The notes beneath the pieces are model-generated. The model was not told the DNA's origin, ran no database searches, and was given only the letters and a program-made list of their open reading frames with translations. DNA of 64,000 nt from JBFHRE01 sp041746105 (GTDB lineage: Bacteria; Actinomycetota; Acidimicrobiia; Spongiisociales; ZC4RG35). This document shows, piece after piece, positions 40,666 to 49,558 of this stretch. Numbering within the stretch: position 1 is the first letter of the stretch; each line of letters opens with the position of its first letter. Where the stretch lies: positions 221,596 to 285,595 of the forward strand of contig JBGTHP010000003.1 in assembly GCA_041746105.1 (NCBI GenBank), given 5' to 3'. Made by a program: the position numbers and the translations under genes.

Positions 40666-42005
40666 TGAGGTATCGGTCCACGCGAGGTGAGGCGCCCTCT
40701 CTGACCTTTGATGAGGTGCTCGTCCAGGGCCTCGCCCCCGATAGCGGCCTCTATCTCCCGCAACGTTTCCCACCGATCACTCCCCCCGACACCGCCTACG
40801 CCGATCTCGCGGTCGAAGTGATCGGCCCCTACGTCGAAGGAAGTGTCATAGAGGGCGATCTCGACTCCATGGCACGTCAGGTGTACGGCACCTTCCGGGA
40901 CCCCGACGTCGCTCCGCTTCGAGACCTGGGCGAGAACCACTATCTGCTCGAGCTGTTTTGGGGACCAACGCTGTCGTTCAAGGACTACGCGTTACAGATG
41001 GTCGGGGCCATGTTCGAGAAGGTATTGCAGGCGAACGGGAGGAGCATGACGGTGCTCGGTGCCACCTCCGGAGACACCGGTTCTGCGGCCATCGAAGCGC
41101 TGGCAGGCAGAGACGGCGTCGAGGTGGTGATCCTGTACCCGCTCGGCAGGGTTTCGGAGATCCAGCGCCGTCAGATGACGACTGTCGAATCGAGCAATGT
41201 CAGGGCGCTCGCGGTCGAAGGCACCTTTGACGATTGTCAGGCGCTGGTGAAGGCGGCGTTCATGAACCGACATCTGCGATCCGTTCATTCGTTGTCGGCT
41301 GTCAACTCGATCAATTGGGCTCGGATCATGGTTCAGGCGGTGTATCACTGGTTCGCGGCCCTGAAGGTCGGCGGTGGGGTGACGATGGGCGTGCCCACCG
41401 GAAACTTCGGAAACGTCCTGGCGGCCGAGGTGGCGAGAAGAATGGGCGCCCCGATCGAGCGGATGGTCATCGGCAACAACTCGAATCACGGATTGGACCA
41501 ATTGATCCGAACCGGACGGCTCGAACTGAGTCCGGTGATTCCAACAGTGGCGCCGGCGATGGATATACAAGTGCCGTCCAACCTCGAGCGATATTTGTAC
41601 CTTCTGCTCGGTGAGGACGGAATCCGCCTGACGAAAGCCATGGAGGACTTTCGATCGGACGGCGAGATCGTGCTCGAACCCGCGATCCACTCCTCGATGA
41701 AGGCCTACCTCGGCTCCCAGTGGCTGACGGACGAGGAGATTCTGGCAGTCATCGCTCGTGCTCACGATCGACACGGTTTGGTGCTCGATCCCCATACGGC
41801 CACGGCGTTCGAAGTGTCATCTTCTGGTCCGGTCGTTTCGATTGCCACGGCACATCCCGCGAAATTCGCCGACACGGTTGCTAGTGCACTCGGTTTTGAG
41901 CCGGACATGCCGGCCGATCTCGCTGGTCTGGCAGACAAGCCAGAACGGATTGAGGTCATTCCGGCCGAGCTGGGATCTCTCGCCGAGGTCTTGAGCAACC
42001 GGTGA
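40665..42005 (+). CDS. thrC: Threonine synthase
   Basis: A 446-residue PLP enzyme converting O-phosphohomoserine to threonine. It is the long form: RYRSTRGEAPSLTFDEVLVQ at the N-terminus, the PLP lysine in LSFKDYALQMVG, GATSGDTGSAAIEA, the VNSINWARI motif, and PTGNFGNVLAAEVA. The start at ATG 40665 overlaps the hom stop. The usual third gene, thrB, which makes its substrate, is not found between here and rho. Confidence 0.95.
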   Translation: MRYRSTRGEAPSLTFDEVLVQGLAPDSGLYLPQRFPPITPPDTAYADLAVEVIGPYVEGSVIEGDLDSMARQVYGTFRDPDVAPLRDLGENHYLLELFWGPTLSFKDYALQMVGAMFEKVLQANGRSMTVLGATSGDTGSAAIEALAGRDGVEVVILYPLGRVSEIQRRQMTTVESSNVRALAVEGTFDDCQALVKAAFMNRHLRSVHSLSAVNSINWARIMVQAVYHWFAALKVGGGVTMGVPTGNFGNVLAAEVARRMGAPIERMVIGNNSNHGLDQLIRTGRLELSPVIPTVAPAMDIQVPSNLERYLYLLLGEDGIRLTKAMEDFRSDGEIVLEPAIHSSMKAYLGSQWLTDEEILAVIARAHDRHGLVLDPHTATAFEVSSSGPVVSIATAHPAKFADTVASALGFEPDMPADLAGLADKPERIEVIPAELGSLAEVLSNR

Positions 42006-42007
42006 GC

Positions 42008-42035
42008 TTGCTTAGGTGTAGGGAGCGGCTACGAT
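42008..42035 (+). promoter_or_regulatory. Possible rho promoter
   Basis: TTGCTT and TACGAT are spaced 16 nt, 117 nt upstream of the rho start. The leader to 42151 is long and untranslated, which could allow attenuation of rho expression as in other bacteria, but no terminator hairpin is obvious. Confidence 0.3.
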
Positions 42036-42151
42036 GATGTTTACCGCAGCAACTCCGTCTAGGTGTTCGCCGCGATTCCCCGTTTGACCATCTCCGGGTC
42101 CGCCGACAGATTTGTGCCGTGCTGTGACCCGGTCAGGGCTGGAAGGACCAC

Positions 42152-43732
42152 ATGACTACGAGAGCCCAACTACAGACAAAATCGGTTGGAGAACTCCGTG
42201 AACTGGCGGACTCCGTCGGCGTCGACACCGAGGGCCTGCAAAAGGCAAAGATCATCGCGGCGCTCGTCAGCGCGGGTGCTGCCACCGATGACTCTTCCGA
42301 ACCAACGGCCGGCATCACCTTGCCCACGGCGAAATCCCGCGAGGAAGCCGATTCAGACGCCGAAGCCTCCGGCGACGATTCGGACGGAGACAATTCGGAA
42401 CGTCAGGGTTCCGATCGTGATTTCGACAGCAACGGCAACCGGCGTCGCAATCGGCGACGGCGAGGTGGTCAAGGCAGTGGTGGTCAAGGCAGTGGTGGTC
42501 ATGGCAGTGGCGGTCAAGGCAGTGGCGGCCAGGGTGGTGGCGGCAATCAGAGCGGCGGCCAGCGCAGTGGCGGCCAAGGTCGATCCGAACGCTACGACCA
42601 GATTCCCGACGGCGATCTGGAGGTCAGAGAAGGCCTGCTGGACATCCTGCCGGAGGGTTATGGCTTCTTGAGGACGTCTGGATACCTGCCATCCGATCGC
42701 GATGTCTACGTCGCCGCCGGTCAGGTGCGCAAGTTTGGTCTTCGCAAAGGTGACCTTGTCTCGGGCCCGATCCGTGCACCAAGATCCCAGGAGAAGTTCC
42801 CTGCAATTGTGCGAGTGGACTCTGTCAATGGCATGACGCCGGAAGAGGCAGTGCGGCGCCCCAAATTCGAGGCTCTCACACCCCTGTTTCCTGATCAGCG
42901 TCTTCGCCTTGAGATCGAGGGCAAGCCGGAGAGCGTTCTGATTCGCATCGTGGATCTCATCGCCCCCATCGGCAAGGGCCAGCGTGGACTGATCGTGTCG
43001 CCTCCGAAGGCGGGTAAAACCACCGTCCTCAAGGACATCGCTCAATCGATCACCGTGAACAACCCAGAGTGTTATCTGATGGTTGTCCTCGTCGATGAGC
43101 GGCCAGAAGAGGTGACCGACATGCAGCGTTCGGTCAAGGGCGAGGTCATCTATTCGACCTTCGATCGGCCGGCCGAGGAGCACACACAGGTGTCCGAGCT
43201 GGCGATCGAGCGCGCCAAGCGTCTGGTCGAGATGGGCACCGATGTAGTTATTCTTCTCGACTCGATCACGCGCCTGGCGCGAGCACACAACCTGGCAACA
43301 CCGGCCTCGGGCCGAATCCTGTCCGGTGGTGTCGACAGCCAAGCGCTCTACCCGCCCAAGCGTTTCTTCGGGGCCGCTCGCAACATCGAGGAAGGTGGGT
43401 CACTCACCATTTTGGGGACGGCTCTCGTCGAGACGGGTTCAAAGATGGACGAGGTCATCTTCGAGGAGTTCAAGGGCACCGGAAACATGGAGCTTCGCCT
43501 CGATCGACGCCTTGCCGACAAGCGGATCTACCCGGCCATGGACATCGAGGCTTCGGGAACACGCAGAGAAGAATTGTTGTTCGACAAACGCGAGTTGGCC
43601 CAGGTGTGGAAACTCCGGCGCGTACTGCTTGCCCTAGAGTCTGGGGCTGCGCTCGAGCTTCTCATCGACAAGCTGAAGAACACGAAATCGAATGATGACT
43701 TCCTGACAGAGGTCGCCAAGAGCGGCGGCTGA
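42152..43732 (+). CDS. rho: Transcription termination factor Rho
   Basis: A 526-residue hexameric RNA-dependent ATPase. Residues about 1-40 are the Rho_N fold (KSVGELRELADSVGVDTEGLQ). A long insert (about 45-145) is acidic first, then Arg-rich (NRRRNRRRRGG), then Gly/Gln/Ser repeats. The RNA-binding cold-shock-like domain follows (EGYGFLRTSGYLPSDRDVYV), and then the ATPase with P-loop PPKAGKTT near residue 285, VDERPEEVTDM and LLDSITRLARA. The insert is a known hallmark of actinobacterial Rho. Start ATG 42152 has GGAAGGAC upstream. Confidence 0.97.
   Translation: MTTRAQLQTKSVGELRELADSVGVDTEGLQKAKIIAALVSAGAATDDSSEPTAGITLPTAKSREEADSDAEASGDDSDGDNSERQGSDRDFDSNGNRRRNRRRRGGQGSGGQGSGGHGSGGQGSGGQGGGGNQSGGQRSGGQGRSERYDQIPDGDLEVREGLLDILPEGYGFLRTSGYLPSDRDVYVAAGQVRKFGLRKGDLVSGPIRAPRSQEKFPAIVRVDSVNGMTPEEAVRRPKFEALTPLFPDQRLRLEIEGKPESVLIRIVDLIAPIGKGQRGLIVSPPKAGKTTVLKDIAQSITVNNPECYLMVVLVDERPEEVTDMQRSVKGEVIYSTFDRPAEEHTQVSELAIERAKRLVEMGTDVVILLDSITRLARAHNLATPASGRILSGGVDSQALYPPKRFFGAARNIEEGGSLTILGTALVETGSKMDEVIFEEFKGTGNMELRLDRRLADKRIYPAMDIEASGTRREELLFDKRELAQVWKLRRVLLALESGAALELLIDKLKNTKSNDDFLTEVAKSGG
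42464..42583 (+). repeat. In-frame 15-bp repeat array in rho encoding GGQGS units
   Basis: Eight 15-bp units encode GGQGS, GGQGS, GGHGS, GGQGS, GGQGG, GGNQS, GGQRS and GGQGR. The first units are almost identical (GGTGGTCAAGGCAGT), later ones have drifted, which suggests slippage growth from the 5' side. It sits in the Rho low-complexity insert. Confidence 0.9.
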
Positions 43733-43754
43733 GTCGGGCAACAAGGAAGAGACC

Positions 43755-44018
43755 ATGCGGACAGATATCCATCCCAACTATGGCCAGGTCGAGGTGACCT
43801 GTTCGTGCGGGAACACCTTCACGACCCAATCCACGAAGACGGGTGCGATGCACCTCGAGTTGTGTAACGAATGCCACCCATTCTTCACAGGGAAACAGAA
43901 GCTGGTGGACACCGGTGGGAGGGTCGAGCGTTTTCAGAAGCGTTACGGCGGCACCGCCGTCAAGTCGAAACGAGCCCAAAAGGCCGAGACCCAGGTCCCA
44001 GACCAACCGGCCGAGTGA
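43755..44018 (+). CDS. rpmE: 50S ribosomal protein L31 (zinc-binding form)
   Basis: An 87-residue protein, RTDIHPNYGQVEVTCSCGNTF then LCNECHPFFTGKQKLVDTGGRVERF. The cysteines in CSCG and CNEC make it the C-plus, zinc-binding form. The C-terminal extension (KSKRAQKAETQVPDQ) is longer than in E. coli. It follows rho as in most actinobacteria; AGGAAGAG precedes the ATG. Confidence 0.95.
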   Translation: MRTDIHPNYGQVEVTCSCGNTFTTQSTKTGAMHLELCNECHPFFTGKQKLVDTGGRVERFQKRYGGTAVKSKRAQKAETQVPDQPAE

Positions 44019-44027
44019 AGTTCCATC

Positions 44028-44963
44028 TTGTCGGCTGATCCGCAGAAAAGCGTCGGCGGACAGGCCGTCATCGAAGGTGTGATGATGCGTGCGCCTTCGG
44101 CGTGGGCGGTTGCGGTCCGACGCCCTGATGGCGAGATCGAGGCAACTCGGTCAGAACTTCCCCGTCTCTCCTCACGCTCCAAAGCAGCACGGATCCCGTT
44201 TGTGAGAGGTGTCATGGTGCTGGGAGAGTCAATGACATTGGGTTTCCGGGCGCTTTCTTGGTCCGTTCAGAAGTCGTTGGGCGAGGACGAAGAACCCGTC
44301 ACGAGACGCGAGATGAGCATCTCGATCTTGCTGGCGCTGGTGCTTTTTGTCGGTCTCTTCGTTGTGGGCCCTGCCTGGTTGGCTGGATGGCTGGTAGGCG
44401 AATCCGAACTCATCTTCGCCGCCGTCGAAGCCGTGGTCCGGTTGGTGGTTTTTGTCGGGTATTTGTGGCTGTTGGGCAGGTCCCAGGAGCTGAAACGGGT
44501 CTTCCGTTATCACGGTGCCGAACACATGACGATCCACGCCTATGAGGCTGGAGATCCACTGGACATCGATTCGGTCGAGAAGTACCGGCCGGAGCACCCC
44601 CGGTGTGGCACCTCCTTTCTGATGCTGGTGGTCCTCATCGCCATCGTCTTGTTCACCTTCTTGGGTCGTCCCGACTGGCCGCTCTTGATAACGAGCCGAA
44701 TCGTCGGTATTCCGGTCGTGGCTGGAATCTCATACGAGATCCTCAAATGGTCCGGAGCCCATCGAGGGAGTCTGAGCGGGCGGATTCTGGCCGCGCCTGG
44801 TATGTGGCTGCAGCGTCTCACCACGGCGAAGCCGGATCGGTCGATGATCGAGGTTGCGATCGCCAGTTTGATTGCGGCAGTTGACGGCCCCGAAGCACAG
44901 CGGTTGGTGGACACCGGTGCACTGCCGCCATCGGCTGTGGCTGCCAGACCGCCCTTGTACTGA
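44028..44963 (+). CDS. DUF1385 (YqhQ-like) membrane protein
   Basis: A 311-residue protein with the family signature GGQAVIEGVMMRAP near the N-terminus and four to five membrane helices (about 100-125, 130-160, 200-220, 222-245). YHGAEHMTIHAYEAGDPL and HPRCGTSFLMLVVLIAIV are further DUF1385 hallmarks. Function is unknown. It sits between rpmE and prfA, a conserved location in actinobacteria and Firmicutes. TTG 44028 has no strong ribosome binding site but begins the conserved block. Confidence 0.85.
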   Translation: MSADPQKSVGGQAVIEGVMMRAPSAWAVAVRRPDGEIEATRSELPRLSSRSKAARIPFVRGVMVLGESMTLGFRALSWSVQKSLGEDEEPVTRREMSISILLALVLFVGLFVVGPAWLAGWLVGESELIFAAVEAVVRLVVFVGYLWLLGRSQELKRVFRYHGAEHMTIHAYEAGDPLDIDSVEKYRPEHPRCGTSFLMLVVLIAIVLFTFLGRPDWPLLITSRIVGIPVVAGISYEILKWSGAHRGSLSGRILAAPGMWLQRLTTAKPDRSMIEVAIASLIAAVDGPEAQRLVDTGALPPSAVAARPPLY

Positions 44964-46027
44964 TGGATTCGAACCTGACGGCCCGATTGGCGGAGGTCGA
45001 GCTCGACTTTTCAGAGGTCGAGCACCGGCTCGGTCAGCCCGGCCTAGACCCTTCCGATTATGCCGAGTTGGGCAAACGTCACGCCGAATTGCGGGCAGTG
45101 GTCGAGTTGGTGAGGGCCCATCGTTCCGCATCCGCCGAGGCGGGGGAGGCAGAAGACCTCGCACGGTCAGACCCCGATCTGGCTGCGGACCTGATGCAGC
45201 ACGCCAGAGAGCGGCGAACCGAGGTCGAGAGGATCGAGGGGGAGCTCAAAAAGGTTCTGACTCCACAGGATCCAGACGATCAAAAGGATGTTCTGGTCGA
45301 AATCCGCGCCGCCGCCGGCGGAGACGAGGCAGCAATCTGGACGGGTGACCTTTTGCGGATGTACGAACGATGGGCCGACCGGTCCCGATTCAAAGTCGAA
45401 CCGATCGAGTCGAGCGAGTCGGAGGCTGGTGGTTTCACCAAGGTGACAGTTGCGGTCAAAGGTCGTGGCGCATACTCCCGTTTCAAATACGAAGCCGGTG
45501 TCCACCGTGTTCAGAGAGTGCCAAAAACCGAATCCCAAGGGAGAATTCATACTTCTACGGCGACCGTGGCCGTTCTGCCGGAAGCAGAGGATGTAGACGT
45601 CGATCTCGACCCCGCGGATGTGAGGGTTGACGTGTTTCGGTCGAGTGGGCCGGGGGGACAGTCGGTCAACACCACCGATTCAGCGGTGAGGCTGACCCAC
45701 GTTCCGACCGGACTGGTCGTCAGTTGTCAGGACGAGAAGAGCCAGCTTCAAAACAAAGAGAAGGCCTACCGGATCCTCCGAGCGCGGCTGTTTCAACTCG
45801 AATCAGATCGACGCCACGCAGAAACCGCCGGCGCTCGACGTTCCCAAGTCGGCACCGGGGATAGATCGGAGAAGATCCGCACCTACAACTACAAGGAAGG
45901 GCGGGTTACCGATCACAGGGTCGAATTGACGCTGTATCAGTTGGACTCGATCCTCGACGGCGATCTCGAGGAGTTTGTTTCCGTTCTCACGGAACGAGAC
46001 GAGGCTGAACGGCTGGCGGAGGGCTGA
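44963..46027 (+). CDS. prfA: Peptide chain release factor 1
   Basis: A 354-residue factor recognising UAA and UAG. GGQ is present in SSGPGGQSVNTTDSAVRL and the stop-codon-reading tripeptide is PKT in RVPKTESQGRIHTS, consistent with the RF1 PxT rule (PAT in E. coli). Full length and intact. ATG 44963 overlaps the previous stop by 1 nt. The usual following gene prmC, the methyltransferase for the GGQ glutamine, is not adjacent. Confidence 0.97.
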   Translation: MDSNLTARLAEVELDFSEVEHRLGQPGLDPSDYAELGKRHAELRAVVELVRAHRSASAEAGEAEDLARSDPDLAADLMQHARERRTEVERIEGELKKVLTPQDPDDQKDVLVEIRAAAGGDEAAIWTGDLLRMYERWADRSRFKVEPIESSESEAGGFTKVTVAVKGRGAYSRFKYEAGVHRVQRVPKTESQGRIHTSTATVAVLPEAEDVDVDLDPADVRVDVFRSSGPGGQSVNTTDSAVRLTHVPTGLVVSCQDEKSQLQNKEKAYRILRARLFQLESDRRHAETAGARRSQVGTGDRSEKIRTYNYKEGRVTDHRVELTLYQLDSILDGDLEEFVSVLTERDEAERLAEG

Positions 46028-46033
46028 GGGCTC

Positions 46034-46408
46034 TCAGACCTTGTCGAAGGGATTGGGAGTTCCCGACATGACTGCTCCGCAATAGGTGCAAGTGGGCCTG
46101 CCCGGTTCGACCAGGGCGTCACACTTGGTGCATTTTTGGGGAAACGCCAGCCTCTTACCATCGGCGACGCCGTCGTCCATGTCCATCATGCGGATCCTCT
46201 GGATGAGCTGCTCGTCGTTGTATCCGTGTTCTTTCAGGATCGACCACATTGCGTCGACGACCAGGAGCAGACGATCGATTCTCTCGTCGAGTTGGTTGAT
46301 GTCGTCTCGGAAAGCTCTGGCGTCGACCGCCCCGGCGTTTCGAGCATGGGAGGCGGCTCTTGTCGCCGCCTTCTCACCCATCACGTAGCCAAAAATGAAA
46401 TCGAGCAC
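46034..46408 (-). CDS. Zinc-ribbon protein of unknown function
   Basis: A 124-residue protein from GTG 46408. The N-terminal 75 residues are helical and charged (VLDFIFGYVMGEKAATRAA, DDINQLDERIDRLLLVVDAMWSIL), ending with CTKCDALVEPGRPTCTYCG: two CxxC pairs forming a zinc ribbon. I do not recognise a named family. A longer frame upstream runs across the tRNA-Gln and is rejected. It converges on prfA, with 6 nt between stops. Confidence 0.65.
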   Translation of the reverse strand: MLDFIFGYVMGEKAATRAASHARNAGAVDARAFRDDINQLDERIDRLLLVVDAMWSILKEHGYNDEQLIQRIRMMDMDDGVADGKRLAFPQKCTKCDALVEPGRPTCTYCGAVMSGTPNPFDKV

Positions 46409-46515
46409 GTTTCCCAGGCTAGCGAGGTCGATCCTGCCATCAGATGTGACGCCGCCTAGGGATTCCGGTATTCTGTCGGCGCTCCTTCGACGCACCAAGT
46501 GGTGCTCGCACGCAT

Positions 46516-46587
46516 TCGGGGGTGGTGTAATAGGCAACACGACAGGTTCTGGCCCTGTTATTGAGGGTTCAAGTCCTTCCCCCCGAG
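46516..46587 (+). tRNA. tRNA-Gln (anticodon CTG)
   Basis: Acceptor TCGGGGG/CCCCCGA, anticodon stem ACAGG/CCTGT around TTCTGGC, T arm GAGGG TTCAAGT CCTTC, discriminator G. CCA is not encoded. It reads CAG codons and complements the TTG isoacceptor at 32660. Confidence 0.96.
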
Positions 46588-46641
46588 CGACCCGGACAGT
46601 CCGGGAGTTGGCCCTGGATCAGTTGATCCGGATGACGACAC

Positions 46642-46714
46642 GGCCCCGTCGTCTAGTGGCCTAGGACGCCGGCCTCTCAAGCCGGTAACGCCAGTTCGAA
46701 TCTGGTCGGGGCCG
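46642..46714 (+). tRNA. tRNA-Glu (anticodon CTC)
   Basis: Acceptor GGCCCCG/CGGGGCC, anticodon stem CCGGC/GCCGG around CTCTCAA, T arm CCAG TTCGAAT CTGG, discriminator G, no encoded CCA. It lies 54 nt after tRNA-Gln, so the two probably form one transcript. Confidence 0.97.
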
Positions 46715-46721
46715 CAATCGG

Positions 46722-46751
46722 TGAAGGCGCTATCGCAAGGTGGCGCCTTCA
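46722..46751 (+). terminator. Hairpin after the tRNA pair
   Basis: TGAAGGCGC and GCGCCTTCA are perfect 9-bp complements around a 12-nt loop, just after tRNA-Glu. No U tract follows, so intrinsic termination is likely weak. Confidence 0.5.
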
Positions 46752-46854
46752 TCCGTTCTCCGGCGCATTCGGTCTGAAACTGCCCCATTGGCGGGTGCGC
46801 TTACACGAGCTGTCGTTGTGGATGGAATCGAGGCGAACAAGCCTTTGGAGCGAC

Positions 46855-48666
46855 TCAAGAGCGAAGCAGCTCTCTCCGCAGTTGGGCAAAGATCACGCCG
46901 CCGCCTCCAAAAACGATCACTCCAACAACTCCGAGGGTTAACCATCCGATCGCCACAGACGCTTCGCGAGCACGAGGTGGCGACGCCGTCTCGGCCGCGT
47001 TGCCGGCACCCTCGCCGCCCGCGAGCGACTCGTCGACCCTGACCCAGGCCACCATATTGGGGTGGAGCGTGCAAAAGTACTCGAACACTCCTGGTTGATC
47101 GAACACACGTGAGTAGGTGTCACCCGGCTCCAACAACTGGGATGTGAACGTCTCGTCTCTGGCCGTGACGGTGTGGGGGGCGACACCGGCATTTGACCAG
47201 ACCACTCGGGTCCCAGTCGTGATCGACAATGATTGGGGCTGGTAGTCGAGATCAACGATCCGGACCGCTACGTCGGTGGCTTCAGCTTCCACGACCTCCT
47301 CGGCCGCTGCAACAGAGGTGGACGGTGCGGTTCCGGAGTCATCGGTGACTGTGACCGTCCCTCGCATCTCAGGGTGCAATGTGCAGATGATCGAGATGAT
47401 CCCTGGGTTTGTGAACCGTCGTGTGAATCGTCCGCCTGGTTTGATAAGGCCTGAGTCGAACGTACGATCAGTGGCAGTCACGGTGTGGACAGCCGCACCG
47501 GTGTTCACGAACTGCAGCGAGTCTCCCGCCTTGACGGTGACGGAAGTGGGCGAAAAGCGAAAATCTCGAAGCTCGACCGCTCCGGATCCGATCGGTGTGG
47601 CGGTGGATGGAGGAACAGTCGGCGGGGGAGGCGCGGTCCCGGCGGCGTCCGTCACTGTGACCGTGCCCTTCATCTGTGGGTGCAGAGTGCAGAAGATGTT
47701 GAACGTCCCAGGACTGTCGAACCGGCGGCTCCAACTGCTGCCGGCTGCGATGAATCCCGAGTCGAATCGTTGGGCGGCGTCGGTGACCGTGTGAGGCACG
47801 ATGCCGCTGTTGACGAACCGAATGCTGGATCCCGCCGAGATGGTCTTGGTGGCGGGCGAGAACCCAAAGTCGAATACTTCGACGTCCGACGAAGTTACGG
47901 TGATTAGGGGTGTCGGTTGGGTTGTGGCGGGGGGTGGGGCAACGCCGTCGGCGCCAGTGACCGTGATAGTCCCCCGCATATCGGGGTGGATCACACAGAT
48001 GTAAGGGAAGGTTCCTGGGGCCGAGAAGGTCTTCGTGTACCGGGAGCCGGGAGCCATTATCCCCGAGTCGAACGTCCCACCATCGGCAGTCGCCGTATGG
48101 TCTCGATCGTCATCGTTGACGAAATCCACAGTCGACCCGACGCCAACCGAGACGGAGCCAGGGCTGAAAGTCCGTCCCGCCATTCTCACCTCGGCCGCGC
48201 CGACAACACCACCGCCGGTGGGCGGTGCCGCACCACCGGCCCCGGAGACGACCACGATCGTGCCGTGATAGGCCGAATTCTCCGGGTTCCGGTCGTCTTC
48301 GTAGGTGTAGGTGCCCTCTGATTGGAGAGTCACGGAACCGGTTTCGCCGGGCCCGATGTTCCCAGTGTCGAAATCCTCCGGACCGGAGGTGGAGCGGAAG
48401 CGGTGGCGATCACCATCCTGGTTGTTCCATGACACCGCGGTTCCAGGGCTGACCGAGATCGACGCTTGACCGAGTTTGTCGGTCACCGTGATCGTCGTGT
48501 CGGCGGCAACCGCAAGCTGGCTGATTGGGAGGGCCACCGCAAGCAGAATGGCGAGTGTCACCCGACTCGGTGAGGCACCCGTCACCCGGCGGCGAGGCGC
48601 TATCGCCGGTGTTTGATCTGCGTGTTTCTGAAGGTTCGATGTCTGCGTTGCCATTCCTGACAGCAT
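46855..48666 (-). CDS. Membrane-anchored protein with five tandem cupredoxin domains
   Basis: A 603-residue exported protein: signal segment (about 34-54), five plastocyanin-like domains (about 57-143, 155-243, 258-345, 362-450, 468-553) and a C-terminal helix (about 575-597). Domains 2 to 5 keep the type 1 copper ligands: an N-terminal His (DHT or HTVT) and the C-terminal Cys-His-Met set (ICVIHPDM, FCTLHPQM, ICTLHPEM, FCTLHPNM). Domain 1 has a His but no Cys or Met there (YTYEDDRNPENS). Proline-rich linkers join the domains. A chain of four copper centres suggests periplasmic electron transfer or copper buffering. ATG 48666 is used; ATG 48654 is equally possible. Confidence 0.85.
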   Translation of the reverse strand: MLSGMATQTSNLQKHADQTPAIAPRRRVTGASPSRVTLAILLAVALPISQLAVAADTTITVTDKLGQASISVSPGTAVSWNNQDGDRHRFRSTSGPEDFDTGNIGPGETGSVTLQSEGTYTYEDDRNPENSAYHGTIVVVSGAGGAAPPTGGGVVGAAEVRMAGRTFSPGSVSVGVGSTVDFVNDDDRDHTATADGGTFDSGIMAPGSRYTKTFSAPGTFPYICVIHPDMRGTITVTGADGVAPPPATTQPTPLITVTSSDVEVFDFGFSPATKTISAGSSIRFVNSGIVPHTVTDAAQRFDSGFIAAGSSWSRRFDSPGTFNIFCTLHPQMKGTVTVTDAAGTAPPPPTVPPSTATPIGSGAVELRDFRFSPTSVTVKAGDSLQFVNTGAAVHTVTATDRTFDSGLIKPGGRFTRRFTNPGIISIICTLHPEMRGTVTVTDDSGTAPSTSVAAAEEVVEAEATDVAVRIVDLDYQPQSLSITTGTRVVWSNAGVAPHTVTARDETFTSQLLEPGDTYSRVFDQPGVFEYFCTLHPNMVAWVRVDESLAGGEGAGNAAETASPPRAREASVAIGWLTLGVVGVIVFGGGGVIFAQLRRELLRS

Positions 48667-48745
48667 GCCGACAATCGGTTCAGCGAAACCTCACCGCATC
48701 ATCAACAAGACATCAAAAACCATCGACCTCCGGCCTGACTCTTTC

Positions 48746-49456
48746 TCAGCTGCGGCCGTACACCGGGACCATCGCCCCATTCATCACTCCGGCCTCGGGG
48801 GAGAGCAAGAACTGTGCAACTGCTGCAATCTCATCGGGGGTGGGCCAGTTGACATAGTCGGCGTATGGGGCAGTGGCCCGGGTGGCCGGTGTGTCGATGA
48901 CGCTCGGCAGCATCACGGTGACACCGACATTGGTGCCGTCGAGCTCACCGGCGAGACTCTGACCGAGCGACATCACTGCCGCTTTTGCCATGTTGAACGT
49001 GGCCTGTCCTGGCGGATTGTCGATGGCAGCCCGGCTCCCGACCAACACGATTCTCCCGAAAGGGGCCTCCTTCAAATGGGGAAGGGCGGCCCTGGTCGCG
49101 ATGAAGCTGGATTTCAGGTTGAGGTCGAGCATGCGATCGAAGCGCACGTCGTCGGTGTCTTGTACATCGCGGCCGCCGGCCCAGCCACCGATGAGGCTGG
49201 CGAGGCCATGTAGCGCACCGAACTGCGAAGCGGCTTCGGCGAGGAACGATTTGACCGCCTCCGAATCTCCGCCGTCAACCCTGCGAAGCATTATCTGCGC
49301 TTCGTCCGCACCGACCTCTTCTTCGAACCGGGTTGCCTCGTCGGGGAGCAGATAGGTGACTGCCAACTTGTCGCCCTGGGCGAGAAGGCGCTTGGACAGT
49401 GCGGTGCCCAGGCCACCCGTACCACCGGTCAATACGATCGTTTTGTTCACAACCAC
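48746..49456 (-). CDS. SDR family protein with Phe at the catalytic Tyr
   Basis: A 236-residue short-chain dehydrogenase/reductase: TGGTGGLG (residues 10-17) for NAD(P) binding, N113 in LDLNLKSSF, S141 in VLVGSR, then FNMAK. The YxxxK motif is therefore F154-x-x-x-K158: the usual catalytic Tyr is Phe (codon TTC). The rest is well conserved and the length is normal, so the protein folds but may not catalyse the usual reaction. It is divergent from the following ABC ATPase gene, with about 100 nt between starts. Confidence 0.88.
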   Translation of the reverse strand: MVVNKTIVLTGGTGGLGTALSKRLLAQGDKLAVTYLLPDEATRFEEEVGADEAQIMLRRVDGGDSEAVKSFLAEAASQFGALHGLASLIGGWAGGRDVQDTDDVRFDRMLDLNLKSSFIATRAALPHLKEAPFGRIVLVGSRAAIDNPPGQATFNMAKAAVMSLGQSLAGELDGTNVGVTVMLPSVIDTPATRATAPYADYVNWPTPDEIAAVAQFLLSPEAGVMNGAMVPVYGRS

Positions 49457-49558
49457 ACCATTTCCCTGGGCGACACTTTGGACAACCGATCGGGCCTGTC
49501 CTCGGGCTCCATGCTAAATTACGAAACGTCCACCGGTCGACTTCAGGAAGGTAAGGCT

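Noticed and set aside
42460..42590. CRISPR-like array because of regularly spaced repeats
   Set aside because: The repeats are 15 bp, contiguous, without spacers and in frame within rho.
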